The position numbers and the translations under genes are program-made. The notes beneath the pieces are model-generated. The model ran no database searches. It was given only the letters and a program-made list of their open reading frames with translations, and was not told the origin of the DNA. A stretch of 46,624 bases of DNA from Bifidobacterium breve. GTDB taxonomy: Bacteria; Actinomycetota; Acidimicrobiia; IMCC26256; JAENVU01. The DNA is taken from contig CAMBEL010000013.1 of assembly GCA_945865605.1 (NCBI GenBank), forward strand, positions 1-46,624, given 5' to 3'. Below, one piece after another: positions 31,940-40,284 of this stretch; the stretch's first letter is position 1, and each line of letters starts with the position of its first letter.

Positions 31940-33475
31940 ATGACCAGCGCGCTCGGCATCGACGTCGGCACCACCAACGTAAAGACGGCACTGGTGGATG
32001 ACACCGGCCAGGTGGTCGCGAGCGCTGAGCGCCGCCTAACAACGCACCGTGATGGCGATGTAGCCGAACAAGACCCGGCGACCCTTTGGCAAGCGGTGGT
32101 TGAAGCAATCAAGGAAGTAACTACCAATAACCCCGTTGCAGCGGCAAGCGTCGAGGCCATTGTTTGTGCGAGCCAATACAGCTCGATCGTCGCAGTTGAT
32201 TCGGTCGGCGCACCGTTGACCGAGGTCATCACCTACATGGACAGACGGGGCACCGACCAATGCTTCGCGATTTGGGGCGAGCATCCAACAGCGGTCGACA
32301 CTTGGCTCGACCGGCACGGTATTCCCCCCATAGGGAGCGGCCTCTCTCTCGCCCACATCCTCCACATCCGAGATGATCAACCGCGGGCCTACGCACAAAC
32401 AGCTGCGTTCCTAGAGCCGATGGATCTTGTGAACCTGCGCCTCACGGGTCGGGCTACTGCAACTCAAGGAACGATGTTTGCTTCGCAGTTGTGTGACAAC
32501 CGCGTCCTGCACAAAACCGACTACGACTCGGAACTTCTACGGATGGCGGGCATCGACGAATCAAAGTTGCCTCCCCTCATCAAACCGAGTGATGCCATCG
32601 GTCCACTCCTTCCCCAAATAGCCGATGCGCTCGGGCTCCCAGTAAATGCGATTGTGTTTGCAGGGGTGAACGACAGCCAGGCCGCTGGAGTTGCGACGGG
32701 GGTCACTGACCCTGAACGTGCGGCGATCATCATCGGAACAACAAGCGTCGTGCTGCAGAGCATCGATGAGCGGCGCGCCACAGATCTAGACCACGACATC
32801 CTCTCCATGCCGTCGGCCTTAGACGACTACCTCGTGTGGGCAGAAAATGGACTCTCTGGAAAGTCGCTGGAGCACGTCATGGACAGTTTCATATTTGCGA
32901 ACGATTCCCTCGGTGATCACTCATCTCCCGACAAGTTCGTAGGTCTCGAAAACGTACTTGCGACCACCTCGGCTGGTTCCGGCGGCGTCCTGTTTCTTCC
33001 TTGGCTCGACGGCTCACTCTCACCTGACTCGAACCCATCGATGCGCGGTGGCTTCCTGAACCTATCGCTCGATACCACGCGTTTAGATCTAGTCCGCGCC
33101 GTCATAGAGGGACTCGCATACAACATCCGTTGGTTGATCGGATCCGTCGAAAGCTACAGCGGTCGCCCCATCAAGAGCCTCGTGTTCGGCGGAGGTGCGG
33201 CACGCTCGGCGCAGTGGGCACAAATACTCGCCGACGTGCTCGGAACGTCGGTCACAACGCTGACAAATCCAGAGTTCACCACCGCACGCGGTGCCGGCAT
33301 GCTCGCACTGTTGCGAGTCGGCACCGTGTCCGCATCTGAACTACTTGCCATGGAGGCCACTGCGGCCACGTTTCAGCCAAATCAGAGTCATCGTGCTATC
33401 TACGACAAGATGTTTGAACAGTTCGTCGTCGCGTTCGTACAGACGAAACCGATTTTTGAAGCGCTCAATACCTGA
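31940..33475 (+). CDS. FGGY-family carbohydrate kinase B (xylulokinase-like)
   Basis: This 511-residue FGGY kinase begins SALGIDVGTTNVKTALVDDTG; the middle has AGVNDSQAAGVATG and ATP-binding IIGTTSVVL; the C-terminal domain has SLVFGGGAARSAQWAQILAD. The length is normal for xylulokinase, gluconate or AI-2 kinases. A TACCGT box lies at 31907-31912, and AGGAG precedes the ATG by 4 nt. The S1P-lyase homologue follows 14 bp downstream, so the kinase probably makes the phosphorylated substrate for that lyase. The family normally phosphorylates polyols and ketoses, so a hydroxylated amine or sugar-like compound is more likely than a true sphingoid base. Confidence 0.9.
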   Translation: MTSALGIDVGTTNVKTALVDDTGQVVASAERRLTTHRDGDVAEQDPATLWQAVVEAIKEVTTNNPVAAASVEAIVCASQYSSIVAVDSVGAPLTEVITYMDRRGTDQCFAIWGEHPTAVDTWLDRHGIPPIGSGLSLAHILHIRDDQPRAYAQTAAFLEPMDLVNLRLTGRATATQGTMFASQLCDNRVLHKTDYDSELLRMAGIDESKLPPLIKPSDAIGPLLPQIADALGLPVNAIVFAGVNDSQAAGVATGVTDPERAAIIIGTTSVVLQSIDERRATDLDHDILSMPSALDDYLVWAENGLSGKSLEHVMDSFIFANDSLGDHSSPDKFVGLENVLATTSAGSGGVLFLPWLDGSLSPDSNPSMRGGFLNLSLDTTRLDLVRAVIEGLAYNIRWLIGSVESYSGRPIKSLVFGGGAARSAQWAQILADVLGTSVTTLTNPEFTTARGAGMLALLRVGTVSASELLAMEATAATFQPNQSHRAIYDKMFEQFVVAFVQTKPIFEALNT

Positions 33476-33489
33476 ACGTAGGAGGAACA

Positions 33490-34884
33490 ATGGCCAACGA
33501 ATTTCCCTATGCCACCCGCTTCGGCGTGCATCGCACTATGCCCGAACGTGGACGCACACAGCAAGAGATCCTCACGGAGCTAAAGACCATGGCGACCGAG
33601 GAGAACGCTGCATGGGAAGACGGGTCTTGTTCCGGGACCATGTACTGCGGCGACCACGAGCACTACGAGTTCATGACGGAAGCGTTCGGCAATTTTGGAC
33701 ACGTGAACATCTTGCAGCGCGATATATGCCCGAGCGCGACCGTCTTTGAAGGCGAGGTCATCGCGATGGCGCTGTCGTTATTCCATCCTGAAGCGGTGCA
33801 AGGAACGGTACCTGTCGGCGCACTCACCTCCGGCGGTTCCGAGAGCATCGTTTCCGCGCTCCTCGCCTACAGGGATCAGGCCCGGGCCGAGCGCGGCATC
33901 GTGGCGCCCAACATCGTGAAGCCAACTACTGCCCACCCCGCATTCGACAAGGGTGGTCATCTGTTTGGCCTCGAAGTGCGCGACGCGCCGATTGACCCGG
34001 CTACGACTGGAGTCGATGTCAATGCGATGGCAGACCTTATAGACGACAACACCGTCGCGCTCATCGGGTCAGCGGGCAACTACGGGTACGGAACGATTGA
34101 TCCGATGGCGGAACTTTCCGCACTCGCGGTTGAGCGCGGCGTCGGATTGCACGTTGATGGATGTCTTGGAGGTTTCATTCTCCCGTTCGGAGAAATGCTT
34201 GGCTACGACAACATTCCTCCGTTCGACTTTCGCCTTCCTGGAGTCACAACGATCTCCGCTGACACACACAAGTACGGGTACGGGTTCAAGGGAACATCCA
34301 CGTTGCTCTTTCGCGATCCCACTCTTCGTCGCTACCTCTACTTCTTTAAAACCGACTGGGTTGGCGGCAAATACATGTCGCCAGGAATCGCTGGCAGCCG
34401 CTCCGGCGGTCTAGTCGCGGCGACGTGGGCAAGCATGGTGAGCCTCGGACGCGAGGGCTACCTAGAACGCGCAAAAGCGATCTTCGAAACATCCTTCGCG
34501 ATGCAAGATGCAGTTCGGTCCCATGCGGAACTCCGGATCATCGGCGCCCCTACTTTCTGCTTTGCTTTCACCAGCGACGAACTCAACATCTACCACGTCA
34601 ACGACTTCATGAAGCAGAGAGGCTGGAGATTCAACGGTCTTCAATATCCCGATGGGATCCACATGGCCGTGACGGGGCCGCAAACCAATCCAGGCGTGTC
34701 GGCGCGCTTCGCCGCAGACCTAGATGCTGCGATCCCTTACGCACGTGAACACATTGGTCAATCGCCATTCACGGGCGCGGTTTACGGTGGCGCTGCGGGG
34801 GGTGCCACCCCAGAGGTCGATGACTTCATCAGCGACGTAATGGCTGGGCTCCTCGACACAATGCAATCAGTTCCTGTCGAATAG
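33490..34884 (+). CDS. PLP-dependent lyase, sphingosine-1-phosphate lyase homologue
   Basis: This 464-residue fold-type I PLP enzyme has the cofactor Lys K261 in SADTHKYGYGFKG, LTSGGSESI (112-120) and HVDGCLGGF (221-229). The block from TDWVGGKYMSPGIAGSRSGG onwards, and the ending GAVYG, follow eukaryotic S1P lyase much more closely than glutamate decarboxylase. S1P lyase cleaves phosphorylated sphingoid bases to a fatty aldehyde and phosphoethanolamine. No N-terminal membrane helix is present, so it is soluble. A strong GGAGGA ribosome site precedes the ATG. The upstream kinase and the divergent aldehyde dehydrogenase would fit before and after such a cleavage. The true substrate is unknown. 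Confidence 0.9.
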   Translation: MANEFPYATRFGVHRTMPERGRTQQEILTELKTMATEENAAWEDGSCSGTMYCGDHEHYEFMTEAFGNFGHVNILQRDICPSATVFEGEVIAMALSLFHPEAVQGTVPVGALTSGGSESIVSALLAYRDQARAERGIVAPNIVKPTTAHPAFDKGGHLFGLEVRDAPIDPATTGVDVNAMADLIDDNTVALIGSAGNYGYGTIDPMAELSALAVERGVGLHVDGCLGGFILPFGEMLGYDNIPPFDFRLPGVTTISADTHKYGYGFKGTSTLLFRDPTLRRYLYFFKTDWVGGKYMSPGIAGSRSGGLVAATWASMVSLGREGYLERAKAIFETSFAMQDAVRSHAELRIIGAPTFCFAFTSDELNIYHVNDFMKQRGWRFNGLQYPDGIHMAVTGPQTNPGVSARFAADLDAAIPYAREHIGQSPFTGAVYGGAAGGATPEVDDFISDVMAGLLDTMQSVPVE

Positions 34885-34928
34885 GCAAACACTAGATAGA
34901 CAGTTCCAAGAGCGACGGGGCGAAGCGT

Positions 34929-34934
34929 TACCGT
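34929..34934 (+). promoter_or_regulatory. -10-like box TACCGT, probable leaderless promoter of ppx
   Basis: TACCGT ends 7 nt before the GTG at 34942, with no ribosome-binding site between. It gives the Ppx gene its own promoter although it lies only 57 bp after the lyase gene. Confidence 0.45.
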
Positions 34935-34941
34935 CATCTAT

Positions 34942-36480
34942 GTGCGCATCGCAGCCATCGACTTGGGCTCCAACTCGTTCCACCTTCTAGTCGCCGACGT
35001 AACAGCAGACGGCACCTTCGAACCTCTGGTCCGTGAGAAGGAAATGCTGCGCCTCGGTGACGTTGTAAGTCGCGAGGGGTTCGTTACGCCCGACGCTGCC
35101 GACGCTGCCGTAAACACAATGCGGCGCTTCCGCCTCCTCGCCGAAGCGGCTGGCGCGACCGAACTCCTAGCCTGCGCCACATCGGCCTTGCGGTCTGCCA
35201 GCAATGGCGACGAAGTACTAGATCGCATTGCAAACGAAGCCGGAGTTGAGGTAGATGCCATCGGCGGTCTCGAGGAGGCACGGCTCATCTTCGGCGCGAT
35301 CCGAGCCGCTATCACGATCGATCCCGCCCCGGCAGTCTGCTTCGACCTGGGTGGAGGCAGCTTAGAAATCACAGTCGGCGACGCTGGCGGTATGCGCTGG
35401 GCCGCAACCGAACGGCTTGGCGTGGCGCGCCTCTCAGCCCAGTTCGTGGATAGCGACCCGATTTCAGATGACAACCGTGAACAACTCCGTCGACACATCA
35501 CCACCGCGCTCGCCCCACTAGCAACCGAGGTCGCACAGTTCAAGCCGCAGATGGCCATCGGAAGCAGTGGCACTCTCGAAGACATCGCGCAGATGATCGC
35601 TGCACGTCGTAAAGAATCCGCACCTCGGTCGCTCAATCAGTCGGCCTTTTCAAGAGAAGAGTTTCTGCCGCTTCACAGGGACCTAGTCGAATCGGATTCA
35701 TCGCAACGCCGTCGTATGTCAGGCCTTGATACCAAGCGCGTTGAATTGATCGTGGCAGGCGTCGAGTTACTCGACATCGCTATGGACTTATTTGCGATAC
35801 AAGAACTAACGATCAGCGAATGGGCACTGCGCGAAGGGATCGTCCTCGATGCCATAGGGAGACACGATCCAGAGGACTGGTCTGAAGATCCACGAGCCAT
35901 CCGTCGCGCTTCGGTTCAATCGCTCGCGCGCCGTTGCTCATGGCCGGAGGAACACTCTCGCCATGTCGCTGGACTCGCACTCCAACTTTTTGACCAAACC
36001 AAAGAACTGCATGAACTATCTGAGAACGATCGTGAGCTACTCGAATATGCGGCCCTTCTTCACGACATCGGAGAACACGTCTCCCACGACGACCATGATC
36101 GACATGCCGCCTACCTTGTCGCGAATGGCCAGTTACTCGGCCTAGCTCCCGAGGAAGTCGCAATCCTCACTGGTGTCGTGCGTTGGCACCGTCGTGGTGA
36201 ACCGAAAACATCGGACAATCTCGTCGGCGACCTCACCGATTCACAACGTGAAGTGGTTCGCCGGCTTGCGGCGATTTTGCGCTTAGCCGACGGGCTCGAC
36301 CGGAGTCGGAAACAATTAGTGATGAACATAACTGCGCGCATAGATCCGGCCATGGTGCTCATCCGCATTGCCACAACAGGTGACCCCGAACTCGAGCTCT
36401 GGGGTGCGCGTCGCAAACGCGAGCTCTTCGAACGCGTTTATGAACGAGATGTCGAATTTATCGCTCACCCAAGCGCGTGA
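34942..36480 (+). CDS. ppx: Ppx/GppA phosphatase with C-terminal HD-type domain
   Basis: This is a 512-residue exopolyphosphatase or guanosine pentaphosphate phosphohydrolase. The N-terminal ASKHA domain has AAIDLGSNSFHLLVADV and FDLGGGSLEITVGD. The C-terminal half has an HD-like helical domain, AALLHDIGEHVSHDDHDRH, as in full-length GppA/Ppx of enterobacteria; shorter actinobacterial Ppx proteins of about 310 residues lack it. It would hydrolyse polyphosphate or pppGpp, linking to phosphate or stringent stress. The GTG start is supported by a -10 box 7 nt upstream. The choice between Ppx and GppA cannot be made from sequence. Confidence 0.88.
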   Translation: MRIAAIDLGSNSFHLLVADVTADGTFEPLVREKEMLRLGDVVSREGFVTPDAADAAVNTMRRFRLLAEAAGATELLACATSALRSASNGDEVLDRIANEAGVEVDAIGGLEEARLIFGAIRAAITIDPAPAVCFDLGGGSLEITVGDAGGMRWAATERLGVARLSAQFVDSDPISDDNREQLRRHITTALAPLATEVAQFKPQMAIGSSGTLEDIAQMIAARRKESAPRSLNQSAFSREEFLPLHRDLVESDSSQRRRMSGLDTKRVELIVAGVELLDIAMDLFAIQELTISEWALREGIVLDAIGRHDPEDWSEDPRAIRRASVQSLARRCSWPEEHSRHVAGLALQLFDQTKELHELSENDRELLEYAALLHDIGEHVSHDDHDRHAAYLVANGQLLGLAPEEVAILTGVVRWHRRGEPKTSDNLVGDLTDSQREVVRRLAAILRLADGLDRSRKQLVMNITARIDPAMVLIRIATTGDPELELWGARRKRELFERVYERDVEFIAHPSA

Positions 36481-36499
36481 GTCGCTCTCACGGTTGCGG

Positions 36500-37225
36500 T
36501 TAGAGCTGATCGCCTCGCGAGAGCAAGGTTCCTGGATAAGGAGTCATCAACTCTTCACGCCAATGCGTGAGGTATTCACGTGACCGTCGGCGCCATGCCA
36601 ATATGCGATCATCTCCGGCGTCGATTGCATGGCCTAAAGATTCGTGGCCGCCTGGATCTGTCGCCCAAACTGTGACCACTTCGGTATCGGTCATCAGCAC
36701 TTCGTATAGGCCAACAAGCGCATGTCCATGGTCGCCAAGTATCGGCAGTAGTTCTTCGCGCACCGCGGCCAGGTAATCGGGTCCAGCGCCGGGGCGACAC
36801 TCGGATAACTCATGGACAAGAACTGACCCGGTCACCTTGTCGCGCCGGAGGTCATCGATACCCGGACAACCCGCGACTGCACCCATCAACCGATCTACTC
36901 CGCCGCTCCGCACTTCGAGCGCGGTTTTCCACCACGCATTGAGCGCCGGGTTGGTTGTACGTGCGAGGTTTGTTGACTCCATTAACTTGCGCCATCCGCT
37001 ACGGCCACCGACGCACTCCCAAATGTTGACGACTTGGGGCCATCTACCCGTGGAGCCCATCGTGTAAAAGGTTCCGAGGAGCTCAAGACCGCGGCCCGCC
37101 GCCGCATCACAGTCGAACGCGACCGTGTGCTCCATGTATCGCATCGCGCCCTCGCCAACGATGTCAACATGCTCGTGGAGAAACAGTGCGCGGTCCACGG
37201 CTGGCACCCTATCTGACACCTGCAC
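36500..37225 (-). CDS. NIPSNAP-like dimeric alpha-beta barrel protein
   Basis: This 241-residue protein appears to hold two ferredoxin-like alpha/beta-barrel repeats: one around MRYMEHTVAFDCDA to NIWECVGG, another around SVLVHELSECRPG to VVTVWATDPGG. The segment ending in a Trp-containing strand followed by a helix rich in Trp and Arg is typical of NIPSNAP/ABM-type domains. These often bind hydrophobic ligands or heme but have few known activities. The GTG at 37225 is the longest start; a start near the MRYMEH segment (28 residues in) would match the domain better. It is divergent from the ThDP-like gene. Assignment is tentative. Confidence 0.55.
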   Translation of the reverse strand: MQVSDRVPAVDRALFLHEHVDIVGEGAMRYMEHTVAFDCDAAAGRGLELLGTFYTMGSTGRWPQVVNIWECVGGRSGWRKLMESTNLARTTNPALNAWWKTALEVRSGGVDRLMGAVAGCPGIDDLRRDKVTGSVLVHELSECRPGAGPDYLAAVREELLPILGDHGHALVGLYEVLMTDTEVVTVWATDPGGHESLGHAIDAGDDRILAWRRRSREYLTHWREELMTPYPGTLLSRGDQL

Positions 37226-37248
37226 TATCTAGGTGCGAAGATGCCACC

Positions 37249-38181
37249 GTGGAGACCCTGGGTGCACTTCTTGCCGATTACCACTCTGGCCTAGCGGCGC
37301 AGTTTCGCGATGTCGCTATTCCGGGCGCCCTCAGTTACGCGCTCGACTTGCAGGTGTGCGGCGGCGGCCGCGATGAACCTCTTCTCCCCCGGATCCCTCT
37401 CGGTCGTATCGCCATACTCGCCGGTCCCGACGTATTGCGCTTCGATGCAGTCGACGCCCTTCGCTCATTCGCAGTTGCATCTGGTGTCGGCGTGGCAAAT
37501 ACGTGGGGAGCCAAAGGGGTGCTGCCGTGGGATGACCCGCTGCACCTCGGAACGTGCGGATTACAGGCCGATGATTTTGCGTTACTTGGCTTTGGTGATC
37601 TCGACGTGCTCTGGGTGACGGGGATCGATGCCGCCGAGTCACCAGATGCGTACCTATCAATCTGCAGGCACATCGAGATAATTGATCCGCGTGACCTTGA
37701 AGCGTTAACCCCGATGATGTCACGATCAACACAAGCAATCGAGACTTCGCCGCTCTTCCACCGACTAGCTGCCATCGCCCAGCCCGGATACATCGACGAT
37801 CGCTTTCCCAGACATCCCTGCAGGGCCGTGATGGACCTCAAGCAATCGCTGCCCACAGATGCGCTGGTCGTCGGTGACCCCGGTCCCGCGGGCTTCTGGC
37901 TCGCGCGCACGTTTCCCACAGACCGCCCTGGGAGCATCGTCGTACCAGCGACCAACCTCGAAGGCATTGGTTGCGCTGTCGCATTGGCCGCAGCGACGAA
38001 TGGCATCCCAACCACGTTTGTAACGATTGACCCTGTCGACGGATTGATCACTGAAATCGAAGCGATCGCCGAAGGTAAGGGGCTCCCGTTAGTGGTGGAG
38101 GTTTGGGGTGACGATGTTGACTTGTCGCTGACGGCATTGCTCATAGAAGCCGCCGGTCCCGTCGTAGCGTGGATGCCATGA
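37249..38181 (+). CDS. Truncated ThDP-enzyme-like protein (no Pyr domain)
   Basis: This is a 310-residue protein. Residues about 45-155 look like the central domain of acetolactate-synthase-type ThDP enzymes (IAILAGPDVLRFDAVDALRS, VANTWGAKGVLPWDDPLHLG, DVLWVTGID). Residues about 205-310 look like a reduced PP domain (DALVVGDPGPAGFWLAR, then NLEGIGCAVALAAA). The catalytic N-terminal Pyr domain is missing, and the GDG...NN diphosphate motif reads VTIDPVDGLITE with no NN, so it is unlikely to be an active ThDP enzyme. The GTG at 37249 is my choice; the frame is open 63 bp earlier but overlaps the divergent gene. The SDR start overlaps its stop as ATGA. Confidence 0.6.
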   Translation: METLGALLADYHSGLAAQFRDVAIPGALSYALDLQVCGGGRDEPLLPRIPLGRIAILAGPDVLRFDAVDALRSFAVASGVGVANTWGAKGVLPWDDPLHLGTCGLQADDFALLGFGDLDVLWVTGIDAAESPDAYLSICRHIEIIDPRDLEALTPMMSRSTQAIETSPLFHRLAAIAQPGYIDDRFPRHPCRAVMDLKQSLPTDALVVGDPGPAGFWLARTFPTDRPGSIVVPATNLEGIGCAVALAAATNGIPTTFVTIDPVDGLITEIEAIAEGKGLPLVVEVWGDDVDLSLTALLIEAAGPVVAWMP

Positions 38182-38966
38182 GTAAAAATCGTACCGTTGC
38201 AATAACAGGAGCATCTTCTGGGATTGGGCGTGCCACTGCGATAGCGCTAGGTACTTTGGGTTGGACGGTGGCGATTGGATCACGGCGTGCCGATGTGCTG
38301 CAAGCAACCGCTGCCGCAGTTGACGCGGCCGGTGGACGCGCCATTGCCATTCCCCTTGACGTAACCGAGCCCCAATCGATCGATGATTTCTTTGGAGCAA
38401 TCGAGCAAGTTGTCGGGCCTGTCGATGCTCTGGTGAACAACGCCGGTATCGCTTCTCCCGGTTACCTAGTCGAAGCCGATCCCGCGGGCCTGTCGGCGGA
38501 GTTGGCGACCAACCTGTTGGGTCCACTGCTGTGCACGCGCAGGGCGCTTGGGCCGATGCTTGACCTTCCAGAAAACAGAAAGCCATGCGACATCGTCTTC
38601 GTCACCTCTGATGTAACACGTTATCCTCGTCCTGGAATGATCGGATACAGCGCTTCGAAGGCAGCGCTCGAAACGGTCGCGCAGGTGGTCGCTATGGAGG
38701 TAGAGGGTCGCGGTATCCGTACGACGGTGGTACGAGTTGGGCCGACGCTCACGGACTTCGCGGCGGCTTGGGAACCCGGAGCATATGAACACCTCGTCCG
38801 TGACTGGCCTCGCTTCGGAATCCAGCGGCACTACGAGACGATGAAACCGGAAGACGTGGCCGCCGCAATTGTGCACGCACTCACGCGTCCAGCGCATATG
38901 CGAATCGAAGTAATCGAAGTGCAGCCGGTCGCACCGAACAGTGACCCAACGCCGTCGGTATCCTGA
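38178..38966 (+). CDS. Short-chain dehydrogenase/reductase
   Basis: This is a 262-residue classical SDR: cofactor motif ITGASSGIGRATA (residues 9-21), LVNNAGIASPG, VFVTSDVTRY, and catalytic YxxxK in GYSASKAALE. Start and stop overlap with the ThDP-like gene (ATGA at 38178-38181), so the two proteins are made together and may work together. Downstream, after 34 bp, comes the second amidohydrolase. The substrate is unknown. It is one of three SDRs in the window; this one lacks the C-terminal VDGG ending typical of FabG-like enzymes. Confidence 0.87.
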   Translation: MSKNRTVAITGASSGIGRATAIALGTLGWTVAIGSRRADVLQATAAAVDAAGGRAIAIPLDVTEPQSIDDFFGAIEQVVGPVDALVNNAGIASPGYLVEADPAGLSAELATNLLGPLLCTRRALGPMLDLPENRKPCDIVFVTSDVTRYPRPGMIGYSASKAALETVAQVVAMEVEGRGIRTTVVRVGPTLTDFAAAWEPGAYEHLVRDWPRFGIQRHYETMKPEDVAAAIVHALTRPAHMRIEVIEVQPVAPNSDPTPSVS

Positions 38967-39000
38967 AGCGCATGCCTGCAACAGGAGCGAGGAGTAGAAC

Positions 39001-40284
39001 ATGAAGACCGAAGATCTGATCATCGTCAGCGTCGATGACCACGTTGTCGAACCGCCCGACATGTTCGACAAGCATCTCCCTGCTCGCTATGCAGACCTTG
39101 CACCAAAGATCATGCACAAAGACGACGGCACAGATGTCTGGCAGTTCGGCGATATTGAAATACCAAACATCGGTCTCAACGCTGTTGCAGGCCGTCCCAA
39201 AGAAGAATATGGAATCGAGCCCACGTCCTTCGACGAACTGCGCCCAGGATGTTTCGACGTATCGAAGCGGGTAATGGACATGAACGCGAACGGCGTACTC
39301 GGCTCACTCAACTTTCCGAGTCTTCCAGGGTTCGCCGGTCGCCTATTCGCAAACATGGAAGACAAGGACGCTGCGAAAGTTCTTGCTCAATCTTACAACG
39401 ACTGGCACATCGATGAGTGGTGCGGGTACGCGCCCGAACGGTTCATCCCCCTTGCGATCCCATTGATCTGGGATCCAGGCGCGCTAGCCGACGAAATTCG
39501 ACGCGTAGCGAAGAAGGGATGTCATGCGATTACGTTCCCCGAGAACCCTCAGCCCCTCGGTTTCCCTAGCCTTCATTCTGATCACTGGGACCCCGTCTGG
39601 CAGGCATGTTCAGACGAGGGAACCGTCGTGTGCATGCATATTGGGTCATCAGGCAAGTTGGTAGTGACCGCCGACGACGCGCCTATCGATGTGATGATCG
39701 TTCTGCAACCGATGAACATCGTGCAGTGCGCCGCCGATCTCATTCATTCTCCGGTGTTCAAACGCTTCCCTGATCTAACCGTCGCATTGTCCGAAGGCGG
39801 TATCGGGTGGATCCCCTATTTCTTAGAACGCCTCGACCACTCGTACCGAACCCACAAAGCATGGACAGGCTCTGACTTCGGCACCAAGATGCCAAGCGAA
39901 GTTTTCATGGAACACATCGTGCTTTGTTACATTTCCGATGGAGTCGGCGTACGCCTTGCGCGCGACATCGGCATCGAGCGCATCACGGTAGAGATCGACT
40001 ATCCGCACTCCGATGCCAACTGGCCGAATGCTCCAGAGTGTTTGATGACCGAATTCGCTACGACCGACTTGACCGATACAGAGATCAATGCGATGACGCA
40101 TGAAAATGCGATGCGGTTCTTCCGATACGACCCATTCGCTAATCGATCGCGCGAACGCTGCACCGTAGGAGCGTTACGCGCCGAGGCAGGAGATTGGGAT
40201 GTATCGGAACGGTCGACCGCAAGGGTTCCCAAAGAACAACGTGATGGTCCCGTGAGGATCACGGATCTATCACCCACTGCATGA
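39001..40284 (+). CDS. Amidohydrolase 2-family TIM-barrel enzyme, paralogue B
   Basis: This 427-residue protein is closely related to the one at 14858-16108. Shared blocks are SVDDHVVEPPDMFDKHLPAR, GLNAVAGRP, GSLNFPS, MHIGSSG, LSEGGIGW and EIDYPHSDANWP (metal Asp). It starts with the DDH metal motif, without the extra N-terminal segment of copy A, and has an added C-terminal tail of about 40 residues. A GAGCGAGGAG ribosome site precedes the ATG. The following P450 overlaps its stop by ATGA, so the pair is coupled. Function unknown; hydrolysis or decarboxylation of a ring or lactone intermediate is the family expectation. Confidence 0.88.
   Translation: MKTEDLIIVSVDDHVVEPPDMFDKHLPARYADLAPKIMHKDDGTDVWQFGDIEIPNIGLNAVAGRPKEEYGIEPTSFDELRPGCFDVSKRVMDMNANGVLGSLNFPSLPGFAGRLFANMEDKDAAKVLAQSYNDWHIDEWCGYAPERFIPLAIPLIWDPGALADEIRRVAKKGCHAITFPENPQPLGFPSLHSDHWDPVWQACSDEGTVVCMHIGSSGKLVVTADDAPIDVMIVLQPMNIVQCAADLIHSPVFKRFPDLTVALSEGGIGWIPYFLERLDHSYRTHKAWTGSDFGTKMPSEVFMEHIVLCYISDGVGVRLARDIGIERITVEIDYPHSDANWPNAPECLMTEFATTDLTDTEINAMTHENAMRFFRYDPFANRSRERCTVGALRAEAGDWDVSERSTARVPKEQRDGPVRITDLSPTA

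Noticed and set aside
35092-35109. Direct repeat GACGCTGCC twice
   Set aside because: It lies in frame inside the Ppx gene and encodes Asp-Ala-Ala repeated; a low-complexity coding repeat.
37217-37235. CACCT-N9-AGGTG inverted repeat between the NIPSNAP-like and ThDP-like genes
   Set aside because: Arms of only 5 bp with a long spacer, partly inside the start of the leftward gene; too weak to call an operator.
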